In this document: positions 9,212 through 18,361 of the stretch, piece by piece | Numbering within the stretch: the first letter of the stretch is position 1 | Layout: each line of letters starts with the position of its first letter | NCBI GenBank assembly: GCA_947174185.1 | Contig: CAMWHY010000002.1 | Location: 1-54,211 of the forward strand | Length of the DNA: 54,211 bases | Reading direction: 5' to 3' | DNA from: an uncultured Lachnospiraceae bacterium | Lineage (GTDB): Bacteria > Bacillota > Clostridia > Lachnospirales > Lachnospiraceae | Position numbers and translations under genes: made by a program | Notes under the pieces: generated by a model | Told to the model about the DNA's origin: nothing | The model's input: the letters and a program-made list of their open reading frames with translations, nothing else | Databases searched by the model: none

Positions 9212-10867
9212 TTGCTGCAATTGGCAGAAGTGATCATAAGCATTATATTGGCGATCCCTGTTTTTTATCTGGTGATGCGCTATAATCTCCATATGTTTCA
9301 GTTAAACGGCTATAAGAACAATGAGCAGCGGTCATGGATCAAAAAAAACCTGCGGAAACAGCTGATGCTTATTTTTCCGGGATTGGCAGGCGTTTTTTTG
9401 ATGATATTCCCGGCAGACTGGTTGAGGATTGTCCTTTGCATTTATTGGCTGATCGTCATAAAGTATTATAGCTATTTAAAGAAAAACAATTCGAAAAAAA
9501 AGCTGGTATTTACGAAAAGGGTGCAGAGACTGATCATTACGGATCTGATATTAAATCTGATCGTGATTATCCCGGTAATTTATTTTCTCGGATATCTATA
9601 TCTGCCCGCAGTTATGGGACTGCTGATTCCATTGCAGGCGGTTCTTCTGATTCCTGTCAATGTGATCAACCGTCCGATAGAGAAGGCAGTCAATCGGTAT
9701 TTTATCAATGATGCAAAGAAAAAACTGAAACAGGTATCCGGTCTTACGGTGATCGGTGTGACAGGCAGCTATGGAAAGACCAGTGTGAAATTTTATCTAC
9801 AGGCATTGCTGCAAGGACGTTTTCATGTGCTTGTGACGCCTGAAAGTTACAATACGCCCATGGGGGTGGTAAAGACGATCCGGGAGTCGCTACAGCCGAC
9901 GCATGAAATCTTTGTGTGTGAAATGGGCGCGAGATATGTGGGAGACATCAAGGAAATCTGTGAGATCGTTCACCCGGCGCATGGTGTGATCACGTCCATC
10001 GGACCACAGCATCTGGAGACATTTGGCGGGATGGAGCATATCGTGGATACGAAATTTGAACTGGCGGATGCGCTGCCGGAAGGCGGATTCTTATTTCTGA
10101 ATGGCGATAATGAGTGGATTGTTGAAAGAAGTAAACGCTATCATAGGACAGAAGCCGGCAATGCAGGAACCTTCGAAGAATTCTCCAAAGAAGGCAAACG
10201 GAAAGATCAGACGGCGATTAAGGGGGATCGAAAGGTCATATTCTACAGAAATCAGGTTTCAGGTGAAGGCTATCAGGCGGGAAATCTTCATCTGTCGCAG
10301 CTGGGTACGGAATTTGATGTGACTGCACCTGATGGAGAAACAGAGACTTTTCAGACCAGACTTGTGGGGGAGCATAACGTCATCAACATCATCGGCGCGA
10401 TCGCGGTGGCGCATACCCTTGGAATTCCTTTGAAGGAATTAAAGGTTCCTGTCAGACGGTTACAGCCGATTCCGCATAGAATGCAGATGTTAGAACAGGG
10501 CAATGTAACGATCATCGATGATGCCTATAATTCCAATCCTGTCGGCTCCAAAGCCGCAGTAGAGACACTTGCTCTGTTTGACGGAATCAGGATACTGATT
10601 ACGCCGGGAATGGTGGAACTGGGAAAGGAAGAAGACTTGTATAATTATAAATTCGGTACTTATGCGGCAAAGTGCTGCGACTATATCCTTCTGGTTGGCA
10701 GGGAGCATGTACGTCCGATTCAAAAGGGTGCAGTGGAGAGCGGCTTTGATGAGAAGAGATGTCTTATGTATGACGATCTAAAGGATGCGCTTGCCTTTGC
10801 ATATAGTATGAAAGGTGATGGGCATAAGTATATTCTGTTGGAGAACGATTTGCCGGATAATTATTAA
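9212..10867 (+). CDS. Membrane-embedded MurF-like Mur ligase
   Basis: 551 residues. The central and C-terminal Mur ligase domains are MurF-like: P-loop GVTGSYGKTS (about residue 184), EMGARYVGDIKEI, SIGPQHLETFGG, GEHNVINIIGA and the MurF-type IDDAYNSNPVGSKAAV. The usual N-terminal MurF domain that binds the UDP-MurNAc-tripeptide is missing. In its place are about 150 residues with roughly five hydrophobic helices (about 4-26, 48-66, 68-86, 108-127, 130-150). It may therefore act on a membrane-linked acceptor instead of the soluble nucleotide precursor. The start is TTG 9212 with GAGGAGG 9 nt upstream. Adjacent ddl would supply a D-Ala dipeptide. Confidence 0.8.
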   Translation: MLQLAEVIISIILAIPVFYLVMRYNLHMFQLNGYKNNEQRSWIKKNLRKQLMLIFPGLAGVFLMIFPADWLRIVLCIYWLIVIKYYSYLKKNNSKKKLVFTKRVQRLIITDLILNLIVIIPVIYFLGYLYLPAVMGLLIPLQAVLLIPVNVINRPIEKAVNRYFINDAKKKLKQVSGLTVIGVTGSYGKTSVKFYLQALLQGRFHVLVTPESYNTPMGVVKTIRESLQPTHEIFVCEMGARYVGDIKEICEIVHPAHGVITSIGPQHLETFGGMEHIVDTKFELADALPEGGFLFLNGDNEWIVERSKRYHRTEAGNAGTFEEFSKEGKRKDQTAIKGDRKVIFYRNQVSGEGYQAGNLHLSQLGTEFDVTAPDGETETFQTRLVGEHNVINIIGAIAVAHTLGIPLKELKVPVRRLQPIPHRMQMLEQGNVTIIDDAYNSNPVGSKAAVETLALFDGIRILITPGMVELGKEEDLYNYKFGTYAAKCCDYILLVGREHVRPIQKGAVESGFDEKRCLMYDDLKDALAFAYSMKGDGHKYILLENDLPDNY

Positions 10868-10970
10868 TTTGTCTAGGGAAGCACTGATTAAATCAGCATT
10901 TCCTTTGTATAAAGCTGTGCGGCAGAATCAGAATAGCGATGAGGAATTTGCAGAAAGGTGGAAAAGGATC

Positions 10971-12152
10971 ATGAAAACAAGAGTAGCAGTCATGTTTGGC
11001 GGAAAGAGCGTGGAGCATGAGGTATCTATCATTTCCGGCATCCAGGCGATTTTAAACATGGATCAGGAAAAATATGAGATCATACCAGTCTATATTGATA
11101 AAACAAACGAGATGTACATAGGAGAAGGAATTGGTAAGATCGAATCTTATCAGGATATCAAGAAACTGCTGGCTGAGTCGCAGAGGGTGATTCTGATTAA
11201 GGAAGGCAGCGCGGCCCACCTGATCCCGTACCCGAAAAAACGTTTTGGCGGAAAAAAGCCGATAGAGATCGACGTAGTATTTCCCATCGTGCATGGAACC
11301 AATGTGGAGGACGGTACGCTTCAGGGGTATTTAAAGACGATCGGTATTCCGTTTGTCGGCTGTGATGTGACTGCATCCGCTGTCGGTATGGATAAATATG
11401 TGACAAAGGTGATCCTGAAGGATCACGATGTGCCGGTACTTGATTGTAAATGCTTTACAACTTCCGATTATGCCGATGTGGATGGTATTGTAAAACAGAC
11501 GGAGGAAAGCATCGGCTATCCTGCCATCGTAAAGCCTTTGAACCTGGGCTCCAGTGTGGGGATCAGCGTGGCGAATGACCGTTTGGAGCTGATCCGCTCC
11601 ATTGACGGGGCATTTACCTATGCGAGAAAAATACTGATAGAACATGCGATCAGCAATTTAAGGGAGATCAACTGCTCCGTACTTGGCGATGAAAATGACG
11701 CCGCAGCCTCAGAATGTGAGGAACCGTTACATTCCAAGGAGATTCTCAGTTATGAGGATAAGTATCTGAGCAATTCCAAGAATGGTGCTTCCAAGGGGAT
11801 GGCAGGAGTGTCCAGAAAGATTCCTGCGGAGTTATCTTCGGATAAGAGGGAAGAAATCAGGGATATGGCTGTAAAGTCTTTTAAAGCATTAGGATGTAAC
11901 GGAGTAGCGAGGATTGATTTTATGATCGACGAAGAGACCGGTCGTCTTTATTTTAATGAGATCAACACGATTCCGGGTTCGCTGGCATTTTATCTTTGGG
12001 AGCCGGTGGGCGTCTCTTATAAAGAGTTGTTGGACCGGATGATCCAGCTTGCCTTGAAACGCAGACGCGAGGAGGATGCATTGACCTTTTCTTTTGATAC
12101 GAATATTTTAAATCAGAATTCCCTGTCAGGATTGAAGGGCGGAAAGCTGTAA
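10971..12152 (+). CDS. ddl: D-alanine--D-alanine ligase
   Basis: ATP-grasp ligase of about 393 residues. The N-terminal motif GGKSVEHEVSIISG carries the catalytic Glu. KPLNLGSSVGIS is the phosphate-binding loop, and the metal-binding end reads FNEINTIPGS. In the omega-loop region it has SYEDKYLSNS, so the Tyr associated with D-Ala (rather than D-lactate) as second substrate is kept. A short insertion (DENDAAASECEEP) lengthens it slightly. I chose ATG 10971, after AGGTGGAAAAGG; the open frame continues upstream into the preceding gene but is not ligase-like there. It follows the MurF-like gene by about 100 nt. Confidence 0.93.
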   Translation: MKTRVAVMFGGKSVEHEVSIISGIQAILNMDQEKYEIIPVYIDKTNEMYIGEGIGKIESYQDIKKLLAESQRVILIKEGSAAHLIPYPKKRFGGKKPIEIDVVFPIVHGTNVEDGTLQGYLKTIGIPFVGCDVTASAVGMDKYVTKVILKDHDVPVLDCKCFTTSDYADVDGIVKQTEESIGYPAIVKPLNLGSSVGISVANDRLELIRSIDGAFTYARKILIEHAISNLREINCSVLGDENDAAASECEEPLHSKEILSYEDKYLSNSKNGASKGMAGVSRKIPAELSSDKREEIRDMAVKSFKALGCNGVARIDFMIDEETGRLYFNEINTIPGSLAFYLWEPVGVSYKELLDRMIQLALKRRREEDALTFSFDTNILNQNSLSGLKGGKL

Positions 12153-12159
12153 TAGAAAA

Positions 12160-13095
12160 ATGAAAGAAATAAAAGTGAGAAACACTTTTCTACTGCTTCT
12201 AACGGCTTTTATCTGGGGCGTAGCATTTGTTGCCCAGAGCGCTGGAGGGGCTGCGGTAGGACCATATACATTTAATTGCATTAGGATGATTTTAGGAGGC
12301 ATTTCATTGCTTCCGGTAATTGCTATCTTGGATCATGTGAAGCCATCTACGCGCAGACCGGCGACAAAGGAGCAGAGAAAGGAGCTTCTGCTGGGCGGCG
12401 TCAGCTGCGGTGTGATCCTCTTCGTTGCCAGCAGTTTTCAGCAGATGGGGATTTTTCTGGGTACGTCTGCCGGAAAAGCGGGATTTCTCACTGCCTGTTA
12501 TATCCTGCTGGTTCCGATCATTGGTCTTTTCTTTCATAAAAAGTGCAGATGGAATATCTGGGCAGGAGTAGTACTGGCGGTTTTGGGTCTTTATCTTCTT
12601 TGTATGACCGGATCTTTTTTGCTGCAGTTATCAGATGGTCTGGTGCTTCTGTGTGCGCTTTGTTTTTCGTTTCATATTATCGTGGTGGATCATTTTGCAC
12701 CTAAAGTAGATGGTGTAAGAATGTCCTGTATTCAGTTTTTTACCTGCGGTATCTTGGGAATCTTCCCGACTGTTTTGATGGAAATGGGACTCACGCAGGA
12801 AAGCGTAAGGATTTGGCTGTCGGGATTTGCTGCGTGGGATGCATGGATCACGATTCTTTATGCGGCGGTTCTTTCCTGTGGAGTGGCATATACCTTGCAG
12901 ATCATAGGGCAGGAGGGTCTGCATCCGACAGTGGCTTCCCTTTTGATGAGTATGGAATCCGTATTTTCCGTGATTGCGGGGTGGGTCATCCTGGAGGAAG
13001 ATATGAGTCCCCGGGAATTGAAGGGCTGTATTATTATGTTTATTGCTATTAGTCTGGCACAGGTGGAGTTTGACAGAAAGTGGCAGGAGAAATAG
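12160..13095 (+). CDS. EamA/DMT-family membrane transporter
   Basis: 311 residues with about ten hydrophobic helices arranged as two EamA repeats. The first begins LLLTAFIWGVAFVAQSAGG and ends near GLYLLCMTG; the second runs from LSDGLVLLCALCFSFHIIVV to a C-terminal SLLMSMESVFSVIAGWVILEE, the typical family signature. Members move metabolites, amino acids or drugs; the substrate here is unknown. It starts 7 nt after ddl, so it is probably in the same transcript. Confidence 0.88.
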   Translation: MKEIKVRNTFLLLLTAFIWGVAFVAQSAGGAAVGPYTFNCIRMILGGISLLPVIAILDHVKPSTRRPATKEQRKELLLGGVSCGVILFVASSFQQMGIFLGTSAGKAGFLTACYILLVPIIGLFFHKKCRWNIWAGVVLAVLGLYLLCMTGSFLLQLSDGLVLLCALCFSFHIIVVDHFAPKVDGVRMSCIQFFTCGILGIFPTVLMEMGLTQESVRIWLSGFAAWDAWITILYAAVLSCGVAYTLQIIGQEGLHPTVASLLMSMESVFSVIAGWVILEEDMSPRELKGCIIMFIAISLAQVEFDRKWQEK

Positions 13096-13180
13096 CTTGC
13101 ATCATATGGGGATTATGAAGTAGAATATAGATACATATTCATTGCCAACGCATATGAAAAAAGAGAGGAAGGTACATATT

Positions 13181-14995
13181 ATGAAGAAAACTTCAAGATT
13201 AACGCACTTTACTCGGATGCTGGCGTTGCTTCTGATTATTGTGCTGATGTTTCCGATGTTTTCCTTAAAGTCTGATGCTGCCGTCAATGCAAGTCAGGCA
13301 GGAGCTGTCGGAATTGATGTATCGAAATATCAGGGTAATATTGACTGGAATGCAGTGCGGGCAAGCGGCATAACATTTGCATTTATCAAGGCGTATAGCT
13401 CCTACAGTGGAGTAGATCCTTATTTTGATAGAAATATCAGAGGGGCCAATGCAGTTGGCATCCGTACCGGTGTTTATGTGTATTCTTATGCAACCACGCC
13501 GGAGGCGGCAGCAGCAGAAGCGGCGGCGGTAATTAATCTGCTGCAGAATTATACGGTAAGTTTTCCGGTGGTGATCGATATCGAGGATTCTTGCCAAAAG
13601 CCACTTTCTCCTGAAATGCTGGCTGCGATTGCGAACGTATTTTGCGCAACGGTAGAGAATGCGGGATATTATCCGATGGTATATTCCAATACTAACTGGT
13701 TTACAAACAAGATCGGTCCGGTTGGTTATGATAAATGGGTGGCACAGTATGCATCAGCATGCGCTTATGCACAGACGCCCGCATTTTGGCAGTATACATC
13801 GAAGGGAAGCGTACCGGGGATTGCCGGTAATGTGGATATGAATTACCAGTATAAGGATTTTTCATTCCTGATACCTTATGGATTCTCGCAGCGCGGGGAT
13901 AACGTTTATTTCTATAATAATTACCGCTGGCAGAAGGGCTGGATCGACTATAACGGCGCGAAGTATTTCTGTAATGAGCAGGGACACAGGCTGACAGGCT
14001 GGCAGAATCTGGGAGGTCCTGTTTACTATTTTGGGGAAGATGGCGCCATGCGGACAGGATTCCAGCAGATCAATAACAACACCTATTATTTTGGCGATGA
14101 CGGTGTAACCCGTACCGGATTGGTAGCGGTTGGCGGAGAACAGTATCTCTTTGGTGCGGATGGTATCATGTTTACAGGATGGTGCCCTGCAGGAGAAGGA
14201 ATGACATATTACTTCGCTGCGGACGGTCATATGCATCACGGTTGGTATGCGGAGGATGGCCAGACCTATTATTTTGACGAGAACGGTCTGATGACGATTG
14301 GCTTTAAAAAGATCGACGGCAATACTTATTTCTTCAATGCGGAAGGAAAGAGACAGTCCGGCTGGGTTGCTCTGGAGGGCATGAAGTTTTACATGAGCCC
14401 GGAAGGCGTTATGCAGTATGGCTGGCTGACGCTGCCGGATGGCGTATATTATCTGAATCAGGAAACAGGTGTGATGCAGCTTGGCTGGATGACGCTGGAT
14501 AAGAATACATATTGTTTCGATCCTGCGACGGGAAAGATGATGACGGGACTGGTTACGGTAGGTGCAGAGCAGTTCTACTTCAATCCTGAGAACGGTGTCC
14601 GTATGACAGGAATGCTGCAGATCGGCGCAGACAGATATTATTTCAATCCGGAGTCCGGCGCTATGCATCATGGACTGCTGACGAAGGATGGCAACACATG
14701 GTATTTTGATCCGGCTTCAGGGAAGATGCAGGTAGGCTGGGTGAAGATCGGAGAGAGCCAGTTCTATTTTGAGCCGGTGACGGGAGCCTTGTTTAAAGGT
14801 ATGTTAAATGATGGCGTCGGTATAAAATATTGTTCGCCTGAGGATGGACATCTGATGACAGGATTTGTGACGATAGACGGGCAGATGTATTACTTCGATC
14901 CTGCGACGGAATATATGCTTGCCAATACGGTGATCGAAGCGGCAGGAGGAGTATTTGCGATCAATGAAGTGGGAATCGTGACGCAGGTGCAGTAA
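13181..14995 (+). CDS. Secreted GH25 lysozyme with cell-wall-binding repeats
   Basis: About 604 residues. A signal peptide (MLALLLIIVLMFPMFSLKSDA) precedes a GH25 muramidase domain (about residues 38-225: GIDVSKYQGNIDW, FIKAYSSYSG, catalytic acidic pair in VVIDIED, FWQYTSKGSVPGI). The remaining roughly 370 residues are tandem aromatic and glycine-rich wall-binding repeats of about 20 residues (GWQNLGGPVYYFGEDGAM-type units), as in choline-binding or clostridial toxin repeats. It should cleave peptidoglycan glycan strands outside the cell. Start ATG 13181 sits 8 nt after GAGAGGAAGG; in-frame ATGs upstream would spoil the signal peptide. A strong terminator follows. Confidence 0.92.
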   Translation: MKKTSRLTHFTRMLALLLIIVLMFPMFSLKSDAAVNASQAGAVGIDVSKYQGNIDWNAVRASGITFAFIKAYSSYSGVDPYFDRNIRGANAVGIRTGVYVYSYATTPEAAAAEAAAVINLLQNYTVSFPVVIDIEDSCQKPLSPEMLAAIANVFCATVENAGYYPMVYSNTNWFTNKIGPVGYDKWVAQYASACAYAQTPAFWQYTSKGSVPGIAGNVDMNYQYKDFSFLIPYGFSQRGDNVYFYNNYRWQKGWIDYNGAKYFCNEQGHRLTGWQNLGGPVYYFGEDGAMRTGFQQINNNTYYFGDDGVTRTGLVAVGGEQYLFGADGIMFTGWCPAGEGMTYYFAADGHMHHGWYAEDGQTYYFDENGLMTIGFKKIDGNTYFFNAEGKRQSGWVALEGMKFYMSPEGVMQYGWLTLPDGVYYLNQETGVMQLGWMTLDKNTYCFDPATGKMMTGLVTVGAEQFYFNPENGVRMTGMLQIGADRYYFNPESGAMHHGLLTKDGNTWYFDPASGKMQVGWVKIGESQFYFEPVTGALFKGMLNDGVGIKYCSPEDGHLMTGFVTIDGQMYYFDPATEYMLANTVIEAAGGVFAINEVGIVTQVQ

Positions 14996-15028
14996 AATCA
15001 AATTAAATATGGTATTGTTGTAAAGCGG

Positions 15029-15081
15029 AAATATGCGTTGCTGTCTGTGCTTAGGCAAATGACAGCGGCGCATATTTTTTT
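15029..15081 (+). terminator. Rho-independent terminator after the GH25 gene
   Basis: The left arm 15029-15045 pairs with 15061-15077 over 17 positions, including two T-G wobbles, with a 15-nt loop. It is followed directly by a T run to 15081. Confidence 0.88.
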
Positions 15082-15155
15082 AAGTATGATATGTTGGTAG
15101 ATGGAAATACTGAAAGTAAGAGAATGCGTCTTTATTTGATCATTAGGAGGATTCT

Positions 15156-16634
15156 ATGGGTTTATCAGTGGTTCTGAAAGAAAACATTGCAGTATTGAAA
15201 GAAAAACTTCCCATCGGTAAAAGTTTTGATATTGTGACAAGGGAAATGACGCTATGCGGAGTGGATGCGTACTGGGTTGGCATCAATGGTATGTGTAAGA
15301 CAGATACTTTGCAGAAGCTGTTCGGCTATCTACAAAACCCTGCATATCTTGCGATACAGTCGGAATTTTCCAGTAAAGAGGGAGAACTGCTGGAAAGCAT
15401 CCAAAGGTTTGCGGCATCTAAGATCGGATATGTTCAGACGGAACTGTGTGATGATTGGGATACCATATGTAAAAATATTGTCAGCGGTCCGACGGCGCTT
15501 TTTTTAAATGGATGTGCCCAGGCGGTGATCCTGGATGTGCGTACTTATCCTACCAGAGGGATCGAGGAGCCGGATGTTGAGAAAGTAACAAGAGGTTCCA
15601 GAGACGGATTTGTGGAAACGATGCTTTTTAACACAAACCTGATCAGACGTCGGATCAGAAGCAATCATCTGACGTTTGAGATCATGAGCGTAGGGACGGA
15701 TTCCAAGACAGATGTGGCGCTTGCCTATGTCGGCGGCTTGGTGGAGAAGCAGCTTCTGAACAAAGTGAAGGAGGTGATCAGTAACCTCAAAGTTTCTTCC
15801 CTCACGATGGGTACGAAAAGTCTTGAAGAACTCCTGTTAAGGAAGCACTGGTATCATCCGCTGCCTGTAGTTCAGGTAACGGAACGGCCGGATGTGGCAT
15901 GCAGCTATCTGATGGAGGGACACATGATCATCATTGTGGACAATACGCCATCTGTCATTATCCTGCCTACGACCATATTCCAGTTTACACAGAATGTGGA
16001 GGATTATTATAAAAGCCCGCTGGTGGGCAATTATTTGAGGTGGATGCGGTTTGCCTGCGTATGGATCAGTCTTTTGCTTCTTCCGGTATTTATGCTGGTC
16101 GCAGGGTTTTATCCTGAGTTGGCAGATCAGATTAAGCTGATGGAGACAGAACCGTTGACAAAGGAACGGCTGTTTTTCTATGTACTTGCAGTGGATTTCG
16201 GACTGGACCTGTTCCGGTATTCTTCCGCCCATTCTACCAGCCGGTTTTCCGGCGCAATGTCCATCGTGGGCGGTCTGATCATCGGAGATATTGCGGTACA
16301 GCTGAACTGGGCTTCCGTGGAAGTGATATTTTATGCGGCGTTGACTTTGCTGGCTACGATGTCCCTGCCGAGTATCGAGTTTGGAGAAGGTTTACGGATC
16401 TACAGACTCTTTTTGATTCTGACAACAGGATTTTTCGGACCTGTTGGTTTTTGGATCGGGCTTGCGCTGGTTCTGCTGTCAACTGTGACGACGCCTACCT
16501 TCAGCCATAAGAGTTATTTGTGGCCGCTGGCGCCGTTTAACTGGAAGGCATTAAAAACACTGCTCTGGAGATGTCCCACATTCAAGGCGCAGCCGAGCAA
16601 GGTGTGGGACCGGACGGAGAAAAAAAGCGCATAG
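15156..16634 (+). CDS. GerA/SpoVAF-family spore germination protein
   Basis: 492 residues. It has the GerABKA family layout: a cytoplasmic N-terminal half (residues 1-290, including VLDVRTYPTRGIEEPDVEK, the conserved GPTALF and PEPD-like motif, and RGSRDGFVETMLFNTNLIRRRIR) and then about five membrane helices (around 295-460). SpoVAF and GerAA-type proteins act in germinant response or dipicolinate release in the spore inner membrane. No other spoVA or ger gene adjoins it, so I cannot tell SpoVAF from a germinant-receptor A subunit with certainty. ATG 15156 follows TTAGGAGG. Confidence 0.85.
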   Translation: MGLSVVLKENIAVLKEKLPIGKSFDIVTREMTLCGVDAYWVGINGMCKTDTLQKLFGYLQNPAYLAIQSEFSSKEGELLESIQRFAASKIGYVQTELCDDWDTICKNIVSGPTALFLNGCAQAVILDVRTYPTRGIEEPDVEKVTRGSRDGFVETMLFNTNLIRRRIRSNHLTFEIMSVGTDSKTDVALAYVGGLVEKQLLNKVKEVISNLKVSSLTMGTKSLEELLLRKHWYHPLPVVQVTERPDVACSYLMEGHMIIIVDNTPSVIILPTTIFQFTQNVEDYYKSPLVGNYLRWMRFACVWISLLLLPVFMLVAGFYPELADQIKLMETEPLTKERLFFYVLAVDFGLDLFRYSSAHSTSRFSGAMSIVGGLIIGDIAVQLNWASVEVIFYAALTLLATMSLPSIEFGEGLRIYRLFLILTTGFFGPVGFWIGLALVLLSTVTTPTFSHKSYLWPLAPFNWKALKTLLWRCPTFKAQPSKVWDRTEKKSA

Positions 16635-16682
16635 TCGGGTCCTCACATATTGATAAAGACGAGTTGTTTTTAATTTTTTATT

Positions 16683-16709
16683 TTGAATTGGATTATGATA
16701 TGATATAAT
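16683..16709 (+). promoter_or_regulatory. Probable promoter of pepD
   Basis: TTGAAT at 16683-16688 and a perfect TATAAT at 16704-16709 with a short 15-nt spacer. The following leader (16710-16774) contains complementary GCGATG/CATCGC and GCTGC/GCAGC segments before GGAGG. Confidence 0.5.
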
Positions 16710-16774
16710 AACCGCAAAAGAAAAACAAGCGATGCGAAGCTGCTCTGACATCCATCGCAGCATGGAGGCAAAAA

Positions 16775-18259
16775 ATGGCAATTTTAGAGAATTTAGAACC
16801 GAAAGAAGTATTTCATTATTTTGAGGAGATCTGTAATATTCCACATGGTTCAGGCAATACTGCGGCAATCAGCAATTATCTTGTGGAGTTTGCCAAGAAG
16901 AAGGGATTGGAGTATCAGCAGGACGAGCTTGGGAATGTGATCATGATCAAGGAGGCAACAGCGGGATATGAAGCGGCTCCCCCTGTCATGATACAGGGGC
17001 ATATGGATATGGTGGCTGTTTCCGACAGGGACTGTGATATTGATATGAGGACAGAAGGTCTGAGACTGGCTGTTGACGGGGATCAGGTCTATGCAAAGGG
17101 TACTTCCTTAGGCGCGGATGACGGTATTGCGGTTGCTTATGCGCTGGCGATTCTATCCTCTGATACGCTGAAGCATCCGAGGCTTGAAGTGGTGGTCACG
17201 GTGGAGGAAGAGGTTGGTATGGAAGGTGCAAGCGGGATCGATCTTTCGATGTGCCGTGCAAAGAGACTGATCAATCTGGACTCTGAGGAAGAGGGCTATC
17301 TTCTGGCGGGCTGTGCAGGCGGCGCAAGTTTTCTGATCGACTATCCATTACAGTTTCAGGAATATGAAGGGATTGACTGTCGTCTGTCCATTTCAGGTCT
17401 GCAGGGCGGTCATTCCGGTTCGGAGATTCATAAAGGGACGGCCAATGCCAATCTGCTGATGGCCAGAGTAATCCATGGACTTATGAAGCTGGAGGGAGTA
17501 CATCTTCTAAGGATCGATGGCGGCAAGAAGGATAATGTCATTCCGAATGCTGCATGTGCGGATCTTCTGATTGAAAAGGATTCCTATGGGAAGGTATATC
17601 AGGAATTTTTGAAATGGCAGAAAATCATCCTTGGGGAATCCAAACTTCGAGATCCGGAAGTGATCATGGAGTTTAAATCAGCGGATGGCGGATCAGCTCC
17701 GGCAGATTGTGGACAGGCTGAGGTGGCTGTTCATAAAGCGGTAGAAGACCGGTGCGCTGAAAAACTGCTGTCTCTTATTCAGACCATGCCCAGAGGAGTA
17801 TGCGAAATGAGCCCAGCTGTCAGCGGACTTGTAGAAACGTCTTTAAATCTTGGAACGCTTACGATGGATGAACAGGCGGCGATCCTCGGATATGCCGTGC
17901 GAAGTTCTGTGGCATCCAAGAAAGAGGAGCTTTTGGAACGTATGATATTGCTTTGCGACGCTTATCATGCTGCGTGGACTATAAAGGGTGTTTATCCGGG
18001 ATGGGAATATCAGCCGCAGTCGCCCCTTCGCGATGCGGTGTGCGGACTCTACCAGAAGATGTATGGTAAGGAAATGGTGGTGCAGGCGATCCATGCAGGA
18101 TTGGAATGCGGATTTTTTGCAGAGAAGATAGAAGGTCTTGACTGTATTTCCATTGGACCGGATATGCAGGATGTCCATACGACGAAAGAACGTCTCAGTA
18201 TTTCTTCCACAGAACGGGTCTATCGTTTCCTGATCCGTTTGCTTGAGGAATTGAAATAA
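16775..18259 (+). CDS. pepD: Aminoacyl-histidine dipeptidase (M20 family)
   Basis: 494 residues, the usual length for PepD, a cytosolic zinc dipeptidase. M20 metal-site motifs are present: QGHMDMVA, SLGADDGIAVAYAL, and the catalytic pair in VTVEEEVGMEGASG. The lid-domain motif GLQGGHSGSEIHKG is also present. It begins LENLEPKEVFHYFEEICNIPHGSGN, characteristic of the family. ATG 16775 is preceded by GGAGG. It is transcribed from its own promoter. Confidence 0.93.
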   Translation: MAILENLEPKEVFHYFEEICNIPHGSGNTAAISNYLVEFAKKKGLEYQQDELGNVIMIKEATAGYEAAPPVMIQGHMDMVAVSDRDCDIDMRTEGLRLAVDGDQVYAKGTSLGADDGIAVAYALAILSSDTLKHPRLEVVVTVEEEVGMEGASGIDLSMCRAKRLINLDSEEEGYLLAGCAGGASFLIDYPLQFQEYEGIDCRLSISGLQGGHSGSEIHKGTANANLLMARVIHGLMKLEGVHLLRIDGGKKDNVIPNAACADLLIEKDSYGKVYQEFLKWQKIILGESKLRDPEVIMEFKSADGGSAPADCGQAEVAVHKAVEDRCAEKLLSLIQTMPRGVCEMSPAVSGLVETSLNLGTLTMDEQAAILGYAVRSSVASKKEELLERMILLCDAYHAAWTIKGVYPGWEYQPQSPLRDAVCGLYQKMYGKEMVVQAIHAGLECGFFAEKIEGLDCISIGPDMQDVHTTKERLSISSTERVYRFLIRLLEELK

Positions 18260-18361
18260 TTTAGGCATTTGAGGCATTGAAATAATAAAGGTCAAGATAG
18301 ATCCTTGCAAACAGCATTCATATACAGTAAATAGCATTGAGGGTGGCATCTATGACTCAAA

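Noticed and set aside
10815-10970. Longer N-terminus for ddl
   Set aside because: This part overlaps the MurF-like gene and shows no ATP-grasp similarity; a good ribosome site stands before ATG 10971.
9212-12152. Vancomycin-type D-Ala-D-Lac resistance operon
   Set aside because: The ligase keeps the EDKY tyrosine expected for D-Ala-D-Ala, and no vanH, vanX or vanRS gene is nearby.
13862-14671. 269-residue open frame on the minus strand
   Set aside because: It lies opposite the wall-binding repeats of the GH25 gene; the low-complexity codons there keep the antisense frame open. No start signal.
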